Assembly: GCA_030549795.1 (NCBI GenBank)
Contig: JAUQQO010000020.1
Span: 81,033 to 145,032, forward strand
Direction of reading: 5' to 3'
Source: Pseudomonadota bacterium
GTDB taxonomy: Bacteria; Pseudomonadota; Alphaproteobacteria; Geminicoccales; Geminicoccaceae
DNA length: 64,000 nt
The notes under the pieces were generated by a model. That model saw only the letters and a program-made list of their open reading frames with translations, was not told the DNA's origin and did no database searches. Positions 57,635 to 64,000 of this stretch are shown in pieces. The position numbers were made by a program, and so were the translations under genes. How positions within the stretch are numbered: the first letter of the stretch is position 1; every line of letters begins with the position of its first letter.

Positions 57635-59109
57635 CGCTTCGCCCCTTCCGGCTGTGTCGTCTTGCGCGCCGGGCTGCGCCGGATGCACGCGCGCGCAACG
57701 CGGCGTGCGAGCCGCGGCCGCAAGGCGAGGAGCGCAGTTGCGGCCACGAGAGCGGCGACCGTCGCACTCGATACTGCGACGAGCGCCGCCGACCAACCGC
57801 TCGGTGTGAGCGAAAAGCGCGCGAAGGTCCCGGCGAACAAACCCAAGCCAAACGCGCCAAGATCGCGCACCATATCGATGAACTCGCTAAAAAAGGGGCG
57901 GTTGAGCGTGCGATGGGCGGCGATCGTGATCGCCGCCCAGCCGAAGAGCGCTCGGCTTCCCCGCAGTGCCGCCACGGCGACAAGCGAGCTCGGCCCCCAC
58001 AGGAAGAGGAGTGGGACGGTTGTGGCGTTTTCGGCTAAAAAGGCGTTCAAGTTGGCGCGCGGCTGTCCGGCAGCAGTGAGCGCGATGGTCGGCATGAGTC
58101 GCCGCATGGCGAAGACGGTGCCGAGCGCGAGGAGCTGCACCGGTGCTGCCGAAGCCACCCAGCGCGGCCCCAGGATGGTCAGCAAAAGCAGATCGGCGCT
58201 CACCCAAAGCGCGACGACCGCGGGGACCACGGCGAGCATGAGCGCGTCGATGGCTTCCTCAAGACGCTGCGCGAGGGCCGCACGATCCTGTTGTAGCCGG
58301 CTCATGAAGGCGAGGCCCACGTGATAGAGCGCCGCTGAGACGACCGAGGCGATGTTCTCGACCACGCGCACGGCGAGGCTCCATTCGCCTGCCGCAGCGA
58401 GGCCGAGGCGGTGCCCGACGTAGGCGAGAAACAGCCGCTCGCTGCCCTGGATCAACAGCTGTACCGCGACGATCGGGCGGCAAAAGCGGAAAAGTGCCCA
58501 AAAAGCCCGCGCATCGAAGCCAACCTCGGGAAGATCGCGGGCATCGCGCCGCACGAGGAGCACGATGAGACCAGAGGCGAGGAGCTGTTGAACGACGATG
58601 GCAGCCGCACCCAGCCCGAAAGCGGCACTCGCGACACCAACGAGGGCCGCGATTGCGCGCGCGGCGATGAGCTTGCGCGTCACCGCTGCGAAATCGAAAG
58701 CACGCCGGCGCAGGGCAAGGAGCGGCGCGCTCCACCCCTCGAAGAAGAGAAGCGGCACAAGCGCGCACATCAACGGGAAGAGCCTTGGCTCGCCAAAGAG
58801 CGAAGCGAGGGGCTGGGCGCTCGCGAGCACCAAAAGCGCGAGGGCAAGTGCCGCGAACAGCGAGCCGAGGCGGCCGGCGCGCACATCGGCGGGGGAGAGC
58901 TCGGCCTTTTGGACGAGGGCGTCGTGCACGAGCGAGCCGACGACTACGACGGGAATTTGAACGAGGCCGTGGGCGAGCGAGCCGAGCCCGAATTCGACCG
59001 TGCCCAAAAGCCGCGCGAGCGCGAGAACAGAGCCTAGGGAAATGGCCAGCGAGAGCCCGCTTTCGAGCCCTGCCCAGACCACCGAGCGTGCGATCCGTTG
59101 ACCGGTCAC
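57631..59109 (-). CDS. Wzx-type polysaccharide flippase
   Basis: 492 residues, about 12-14 transmembrane helices of the MATE-like/PST (polysaccharide synthase) family. The N-terminus IARSVVWAGLESGLSLAISLGSVLALARLLGTVEFGLGSLA and the GSERLFLAYVGHRLGLAAAGEWSLAVRVVE region fit Wzx/RfbX-like flippases that export lipid-linked repeat units. Start GTG 59109. It is followed by overlapping polymerase-type and beta-helix genes and diverges from a GT4 gene at 59271. Confidence 0.9.
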   Translation of the reverse strand: MTGQRIARSVVWAGLESGLSLAISLGSVLALARLLGTVEFGLGSLAHGLVQIPVVVVGSLVHDALVQKAELSPADVRAGRLGSLFAALALALLVLASAQPLASLFGEPRLFPLMCALVPLLFFEGWSAPLLALRRRAFDFAAVTRKLIAARAIAALVGVASAAFGLGAAAIVVQQLLASGLIVLLVRRDARDLPEVGFDARAFWALFRFCRPIVAVQLLIQGSERLFLAYVGHRLGLAAAGEWSLAVRVVENIASVVSAALYHVGLAFMSRLQQDRAALAQRLEEAIDALMLAVVPAVVALWVSADLLLLTILGPRWVASAAPVQLLALGTVFAMRRLMPTIALTAAGQPRANLNAFLAENATTVPLLFLWGPSSLVAVAALRGSRALFGWAAITIAAHRTLNRPFFSEFIDMVRDLGAFGLGLFAGTFARFSLTPSGWSAALVAVSSATVAALVAATALLALRPRLARRVARACIRRSPARKTTQPEGAKR

Positions 59110-59270
59110 GATCGCAGGGAAAGGGCGCAGGAGCGCGGACGCAAGGTGCGAGCGCGAACCTGTCGCGGCTGCGCGTGAGCGGTGGTAGAGCAGGGCCTAA
59201 AGCGCGCAGAAAGTCCGCAAGGAGAGAGCCGATTCCGGGCGTTTCGCTGAGCGAGCCGCAGCCGAGGCAG

Positions 59271-60371
59271 GTGCAGGATCGACCCAAAGACGGCCGTCGC
59301 CTGCGGGTGGCACTCGCCATGCCCGGCGGCTTCGAGTTCGGCGGCATCGGCCGGGTCATGCTCTATCTGACCCGCGCATGGCGTGCCTGCGGAGTAGGGC
59401 CGGAGTGGATCCTCATCGACCCCCGGGGACCCGGCTCGCTCGCGCTCGCCCCTTTTTATTTGCTCGCGAGCCTTGTGCGGCTCGTGCGCGAGCGCGGTCG
59501 GCTTGATCTCATGCACCTCAACGTAGCGGGTCGCGGCAGCACGGTGCGCAAGGTCGTGCTGGCGCTGTGGGCGGAGCTGTTGCGCCTGCCGACCATCGTT
59601 CATCTGCACGATTTCGACTATCCCGCTGATTACGCTCGCCGGCCGCACTGGCAGAAACGGCTCGTACGCCGGATGTTCGATCGCGCTCGGCTGTGCCTTG
59701 TCCTCGCAGCGCGCGATCGCGCCTTCCTCGAGCAGACCCTCGGGATCCCTTCCGAGCGCATTCTCATACGACCGAACGCCGTCCCCGACCCCGGTCCGCC
59801 TCCGCAACGCGCGCGCGGCGAAGACCCGCTTCGGCTCTTGTTCCTCGGTCATCTGAGTGCGCGCAAGGGCGTACCCGAGCTGTTGGCGGCTCTCGCGCGC
59901 CCGCGGCTTAGATCCCGCGCGTGGGAGCTCGTGCTCGCCGGAGGCGGCGAGGTGGCGCGCTTTCGCGCCGAGGCGCAGCGACTTGATCTCGCTTCGCGCT
60001 GCCACTTTTTGGGCTGGGTGGCCCACGAGCAAGCATACGAGCTTTTGCGCGCAGCCGACATCCTGGTCCTGCCCTCGCATGCGGAAGGGCAGGCGATGGC
60101 CCTGTTGGAAGCGATGGCGCACGGGCTCGCGATCGTTACCACCCCGGTCGGTGCGCACAGTGAAACGGTAGTCCACGAGGAGCACGCGATTCTCATCACA
60201 CCGGGGGATGTGGACGCGTTGGAAGCTGCGCTTGCGCGCTTGCTCGACGATCCGCAATTGCGCGCGCGGCTCGGCGCGGCAGCGCGGCGACGCTGGCAAG
60301 AGGCTTTCGCGATCGACACATACGCGCAGGATCTCATAGCCGTCTATAGGCGCGTGCTCGCCGGGCATTGA
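59271..60371 (+). CDS. GT4-family glycosyltransferase
   Basis: 366 residues from GTG 59271 (an alternative GTG at 59307 or ATG at 59319 would be closer to the conserved ALAMPGGFEFGGIGR N-terminus). The frame further upstream is antisense to the flippase gene. The GT-B donor domain has LLFLGHLSARKGVPELLAALARPRL and the EX7E motif in SHAEGQAMALLEAMAHGLAIVTTPVG. It probably adds a sugar of the exopolysaccharide repeat unit at the cytoplasmic face. Confidence 0.9.
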   Translation: MQDRPKDGRRLRVALAMPGGFEFGGIGRVMLYLTRAWRACGVGPEWILIDPRGPGSLALAPFYLLASLVRLVRERGRLDLMHLNVAGRGSTVRKVVLALWAELLRLPTIVHLHDFDYPADYARRPHWQKRLVRRMFDRARLCLVLAARDRAFLEQTLGIPSERILIRPNAVPDPGPPPQRARGEDPLRLLFLGHLSARKGVPELLAALARPRLRSRAWELVLAGGGEVARFRAEAQRLDLASRCHFLGWVAHEQAYELLRAADILVLPSHAEGQAMALLEAMAHGLAIVTTPVGAHSETVVHEEHAILITPGDVDALEAALARLLDDPQLRARLGAAARRRWQEAFAIDTYAQDLIAVYRRVLAGH

Positions 60372-60402
60372 GAGCCCTGTCCGTCTCGGTCTTGTTGGGC
60401 GC

Positions 60403-61515
60403 CTAAGCTGCAAGGCGCGCATGGCGGGCAAGACAATCGCGATAGATGGTGCGCAAGCACGCCGCCACGGCAGCGCGCGAGAGCGGGCCGCTCGCGGCTT
60501 GTCGAGCGGCTGCGGCGAGCGCGGCGCGGGCGTTGGGATCGCGCAACAGCGCATCGAGAGTGGCGGCAAGCGCACCGGCATCGGCCGGTGGAACCAGCTT
60601 TCCCATGCCGGTAGTGCGCACGAGATGCGCGAGGTCGCCCACCGCACTTGCGACCACGGGCCGGCCCATGGCGGCGGCGAGCGCTGCCACCCCACTTTGC
60701 GAGGCCTCGATATAGGGGAGGACGACGAGATCGCAGTCGAGGAACAGCTGCGCGACCACGGGCTCGGGGAGATGGCCTTCGCACAGCGAACAGCGCGGCA
60801 GCTGTGCGGTCGCCTCCCGCAGCCAGGCGGCGTCGGGCCCGGCCCCGGCGATGACCAGTCGCGCGTGGGGATGCAGGGAGGCGACCCGTCGCCAGGCTTC
60901 TACGAGATAGGTGAGCCCTTTGTAGCGCATGAGCCTGCCGAAGAAGAGGACGGTCGGCGGCCGTTGCGCGGCAGGAACGAGGGCGAGACGGGAGGCGAGT
61001 TCGGCGAAGCGGGCGAGCGCGGGATGGGGCAGGATGCGGATCTCGTCGATGGGACGGGCGAGCTGTGCTGCGGCAAGCCGCTGCTGCTCGGGACCGTGGA
61101 CGATGAGCATGCTCGCGGCGCGGCGCAGGCCGTGCACGCTGAAGCGGGGCACGCGTCGGGATTGGACGTCGCCCGGATGCAAAAAGACGTCGTGGATGGT
61201 GACGATCCGCGGCCGGTCGCGCAAAAAGGGCAGGGCGAGGTTCAGCCAGAGCGTCGAATCGCCCAAAAAATGGACGAGATCGGGACGGAACTCGGCGATG
61301 CGGGCGAGCACCCCGCGCACGAGCAGCAAATTGGCAAGGCTGCGGTGGCGCGGCCAGGGGAGGGGGGCAAGAGCGAGAGCGGGGTCGAGCTCGTTACGCC
61401 TCGGATCGAGCTCTGCGCGTGGGCCGATGAGCAGGACGTCGGCGATCGTCGCCGCCGCTTGCGCGACCTCGAGCGCATAGTCGAGCGGCCCGGTCATCAA
61501 ACATGCCACCCGCAT
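60403..61515 (-). CDS. GT4-family glycosyltransferase
   Basis: 370 residues from ATG 61515 (MRVACLMTGPLDYALEVAQAAA). GT-B fold with VLFFGRLMRYKGLTYLVEAWRRVA and, at the donor site, LPYIEASQSGVAALAAAMGRPVVASAVGDL, where the second Glu of EX7E is replaced, a pattern common to one GT4 subgroup. It is 4 bp downstream of the chain-length/kinase gene on the same strand and forms an operon with it. It converges with the GT4 gene at 59271. Confidence 0.9.
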   Translation of the reverse strand: MRVACLMTGPLDYALEVAQAAATIADVLLIGPRAELDPRRNELDPALALAPLPWPRHRSLANLLLVRGVLARIAEFRPDLVHFLGDSTLWLNLALPFLRDRPRIVTIHDVFLHPGDVQSRRVPRFSVHGLRRAASMLIVHGPEQQRLAAAQLARPIDEIRILPHPALARFAELASRLALVPAAQRPPTVLFFGRLMRYKGLTYLVEAWRRVASLHPHARLVIAGAGPDAAWLREATAQLPRCSLCEGHLPEPVVAQLFLDCDLVVLPYIEASQSGVAALAAAMGRPVVASAVGDLAHLVRTTGMGKLVPPADAGALAATLDALLRDPNARAALAAAARQAASGPLSRAAVAACLRTIYRDCLARHARLAA

Positions 61516-61519
61516 CCGC

Positions 61520-63820
61520 TCAGCCCCGATTCGGCGCGCTGTAATATTCCGAATACCAGGAGGCGTAGCGTAGCGGATCAGCGCTGCCGTAGCGTTCATA
61601 AAAGCCGGGATCGACCGCGTTGAGAGCGAGGCCGGCGAGCGGCACGCCGATGCGTGCGAGCTCCCGGACAGCGGCCTGCGCCGCCTCGCGCGGGGTGTGT
61701 TTCCACCGCACGACGAGAAGCGCTCGGTCGAGAAGCGGCGCCGCGGCGAGAACGTCGCTGGTCGCGAGCACAGGCGGCAAGTCGAGGAACACGAGATCGC
61801 ACAATTCGCGCAATCCCGAGAAGAAAAGGCGAGCCTGAGGCGAGGTCAAAAGCGCCTGCGGTGCGTCGGCGAGCCCGCCGGCGGGAAGGATGCGCAGGCG
61901 GCTTTCGGGTTCGACGACCAACAGCCGGTCGATGGCCTGACAGCTGCCCGAGAGCAGCTCGACGAGGCCGGGTTGGTCGGGACCCAGGCCCAACACCGGC
62001 GCGAGCGAGCGACGACGCATGTCGGCATCAACGAGGAGGGTCCGCCGACCCGAGAGCGCTGCCTGCCGTGCGAGTGCGAGCGCGAGCGTGGTCTTGCCTT
62101 CACGCGGCAGCGCCGATGTGATGCCCACGATGGCCCCGCGAAATTCCTCGCGGCCGCGTAAGACGCCTTCGAGGCGGATGAGCGAGCGATGGACGGCGTC
62201 CTGCCAAGCTCTGATGCGTAAGCGATCCTCGCTCGACGCCCGGCGGTGTGCGCGCGGCGGCTGTTCGAGGGCTGGCACGCGCGGAATGACACCGAGAACG
62301 AGAGCGCCCAGCGCGCTCTCCGCTTCTGCGCTTGTCAAGAAGCCCGTGCGACGCAGCTCGCGCAGGAAGGCCAGCGAGCATCCAATACCGAGACCGGCTA
62401 GCGTCGTGAACCCCAAGATAAGCGAACGCGGCGCGTTGGCAGGCCGCGTAGGAGGCGAGGGCGGAGCGATGACGCGGGCGGCGGGATGGAGGAGGTTCTG
62501 CTGCTCGCTCGCCCGTCGATAACGGTCGAGCACGGCCTCGTACACTTTGCGCGCCGCATCGGCGCGCCGCTGCAGCTGGGCGAGCTCGACTTGGCTCGCA
62601 CCGATTTCGGCCAGCCTGCGCTCGGTTTCGGCCGTCTCCTCTTCGAGCCTGGCGACCTTTTCTTGGCCGACAGCGACCTCGTTGCGCAGGGTGGCGGCGA
62701 TGCGCTCGATCTCGGCCGCGATCGACCGGCGGATATCGGCGAGTTCGGCGCGCGCGTTCACCATGAGCGGGTGCCGGGGGCCGTATTGACTGGCAAGATC
62801 GGCGATGCGTCGCGTGACCTCGGCTTCTTGGCGGCGCAGGTCGGCAATAACGGGGGAGGTGGCGACCTCTTTGAGCCCGGAGAGGCCGCCTTCCCGGCGC
62901 GCGTTCTCGAGACGGTCGAGGCGCGCGCGGGCCTCGGCGAGCTGGATCCGCGCAAGGGTGAGCTCGCGTCCCAACTCGGCCCACCGCCGTTCTAAGGCCG
63001 AGCCGCCTTCCACCGAGAAAAGGCCGGTTCGACCCTGGAATTCCTTCACCCGTCGCTCCGCTTCCTCGAGTTCGCGGGCGAGCACTGCGGCGCGTTCTTC
63101 AAGATAGCGCGCCGTTTGCTGCAGCGCTTCGCGCCGAGCGGCGACGCGGTCTTCGAGATAAAGGTGCACCAGCCGGTCGACCACGCGGGCGGCACGCACC
63201 GGATCGTCCGCCGTGAAGGAGACGGTGATGACCCGGGCGAGCGGGTCGCGCCGTACCGAAAGCGCGCGGGCGAACGCCGCGACGAGCTCTTCCTCGTCGA
63301 GAGCCGGGATCTCCAGCTGGTCGGGAAGGCGCGCCGAGAGATCGGTGGGAAAGCCGGCAAAACTCGAGCGCGCACCCGCCACCCAATCGAGAAGCCACTC
63401 CAAAGCTCGCGCTAGAAGGTCGGGGATACGCGGTGATGGCCCGGGCGAGCCCACCACGTTCTGCGGGCCTTCGGCTTCGATCACGGCGCGCGCCAGTCGC
63501 GGCGAAGCGAGAACTCGGACCTCGCTTTCGAGGTCGGAGGGTTGCACCCGCTCGGTGCGCAGATCGATTTCCTCGCGCAGATCGGCAAAGCCACCGTCGT
63601 CGGGTTCGATCAAGAGCTCGGCGCTCGCCGTCCACATGAGCGGGCGAAACCACAGCCATCCGAAAACGGCGAGGTCGACGGCCAACACCACGCTGAAGAT
63701 CAAGCCGAGGTTGCGCCGCAGGATCGCCAAAAGTCCCAGACCCGGCGAACGCGCCAGAACAGGCTCCCCGGGCGCGCCCGGAAGGGCCGACGCGACGCTC
63801 GTCGGCAAGCGTGATTCCAT
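61520..63820 (-). CDS. Wzc/GumC-type polysaccharide co-polymerase with tyrosine-kinase domain
   Basis: 766 residues. Two membrane helices (about residues 36-58 and 465-480) border a large periplasmic Wzz-type domain with coiled coils (AARREALQQTARYLEERAAVLARELEEAERRVKEF). The cytoplasmic C-terminal part is a BY-kinase: Walker A SALPREGKTTLALALARQA, Walker A' LLVDADMRRRSL, Walker B LVFLDLPPVLATSD, and a Tyr-rich tail (six Tyr in the last 27 residues), the target of autophosphorylation. It sets chain length and couples export. The OPX partner (Wza) is not in the window. Confidence 0.94.
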   Translation of the reverse strand: MESRLPTSVASALPGAPGEPVLARSPGLGLLAILRRNLGLIFSVVLAVDLAVFGWLWFRPLMWTASAELLIEPDDGGFADLREEIDLRTERVQPSDLESEVRVLASPRLARAVIEAEGPQNVVGSPGPSPRIPDLLARALEWLLDWVAGARSSFAGFPTDLSARLPDQLEIPALDEEELVAAFARALSVRRDPLARVITVSFTADDPVRAARVVDRLVHLYLEDRVAARREALQQTARYLEERAAVLARELEEAERRVKEFQGRTGLFSVEGGSALERRWAELGRELTLARIQLAEARARLDRLENARREGGLSGLKEVATSPVIADLRRQEAEVTRRIADLASQYGPRHPLMVNARAELADIRRSIAAEIERIAATLRNEVAVGQEKVARLEEETAETERRLAEIGASQVELAQLQRRADAARKVYEAVLDRYRRASEQQNLLHPAARVIAPPSPPTRPANAPRSLILGFTTLAGLGIGCSLAFLRELRRTGFLTSAEAESALGALVLGVIPRVPALEQPPRAHRRASSEDRLRIRAWQDAVHRSLIRLEGVLRGREEFRGAIVGITSALPREGKTTLALALARQAALSGRRTLLVDADMRRRSLAPVLGLGPDQPGLVELLSGSCQAIDRLLVVEPESRLRILPAGGLADAPQALLTSPQARLFFSGLRELCDLVFLDLPPVLATSDVLAAAPLLDRALLVVRWKHTPREAAQAAVRELARIGVPLAGLALNAVDPGFYERYGSADPLRYASWYSEYYSAPNRG

Positions 63821-63917
63821 CGATCGGCGTCTCCTGCCCGCGTGAGCCCCTCAGCCCGCCTGGGCCCACGACCGCCGCTAAGATCTGACTTCTTTTCTCC
63901 TTGGTCAACATTAACAG

Positions 63918-63931
63918 CGAAGAAATCTTCG
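63918..63931. promoter_or_regulatory. Palindrome upstream of the co-polymerase gene
   Basis: CGAAGA-AA-TCTTCG is a perfect 6-bp inverted repeat 98 bp upstream of the ATG at 63820. It is in the AT-richer leader, together with a minus-strand TTGACC, 17-bp spacer and GATCTT that could be a promoter. It may be an operator for the exopolysaccharide operon. Confidence 0.35.
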
Positions 63932-64000
63932 GCTGATCGTATCCCGCGATGACAACGTGCGTTTGAAACCTTGACGGTGGCCTCCTCTCATTGTGGTTGA

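Overview
The window reads as a chromosomal segment of a GC-rich alphaproteobacterium (roughly two thirds G+C by eye, strong C/G preference at third codon positions). Signs of this are the TIGR02300/FYDLN-acid protein and DUF6111 protein, the tRNA-Ala / FYDLN / aroA / cmk / rpsA / ihfB order, the NudL-type pyrophosphatase / DUF6111 / cca order, the separate purS, and the purL-bolA-grxD neighbourhood. The species cannot be fixed from sequence alone. I see no insertion sequence, prophage, CRISPR array or rRNA operon.

Layout. 0-5.5 kb: exodeoxyribonuclease III, a small unknown protein, a ZIP metal transporter, a lipoprotein, a Bcr/CflA exporter and an orphan peptide-type binding protein. 5.5-11.7 kb: EpmA facing EF-P, then cysS-cimA-trmJ with overlapping ends, then rpsD behind its own promoter. 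11.8-15.3 kb: a sterol-desaturase-like protein, an alginate-lyase-like lipoprotein and a DUF3108 protein whose start codons overlap head to head, and the Grx4/BolA iron-sulfur pair. 15.3-24.3 kb: purine genes purL, purQ, purS and purC, interrupted by a 4.5-kb gene for a GAF-PAS(x7)-GGDEF-EAL protein on the opposite strand. 24.4-31.2 kb: a MoxR / DUF58 / DUF4159 / membrane-protein cassette. 31.4-33.7 kb: CoA pyrophosphatase, DUF6111, CCA-adding enzyme and tRNA-Gln. 33.8-37 kb: a glycogen-debranching-like glycoside hydrolase paired with a GT4 glycosyltransferase. 37.5-43.9 kb: tRNA-Ala, FYDLN protein, aroA, cmk, rpsA, ihfB, a LapA-like protein and a sarcosine-oxidase-like flavoprotein. 43.9-47.7 kb: rfbA, rfbB, rfbC and a homoserine-dehydrogenase-like SAF-domain oxidoreductase. 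47.8-51.7 kb: WrbA, an Asp/Glu-racemase-like protein, a Ysc84/SYLF protein, an unknown and an SDR. 51.8-63.8 kb: an exopolysaccharide locus.

How the genes work together. The exopolysaccharide block has the parts expected for a Wzx/Wzy-type pathway: a polyprenyl-phosphate sugar-1-phosphate transferase, a WecG/TagA glycosyltransferase, two GT4 enzymes, a flippase, an O-antigen-ligase/polymerase-type membrane protein and a Wzc/GumC-type co-polymerase with a fused tyrosine-kinase domain. A secreted beta-helix protein is translationally coupled to the polymerase and flippase. The rfb genes a few kb away can supply dTDP-4-keto-rhamnose. No rmlD and no outer-membrane OPX/Wza gene is present.

The most unusual item is the seven-PAS diguanylate-cyclase-like protein between purC and purS. 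Its PAS units repeat with a period of 375 bp, its GGDEF and inhibitory-site residues are intact, and several EAL catalytic residues are replaced. Together with the 471-bp spacer between purS and purQ, this makes the purine region the best candidate for something undescribed.
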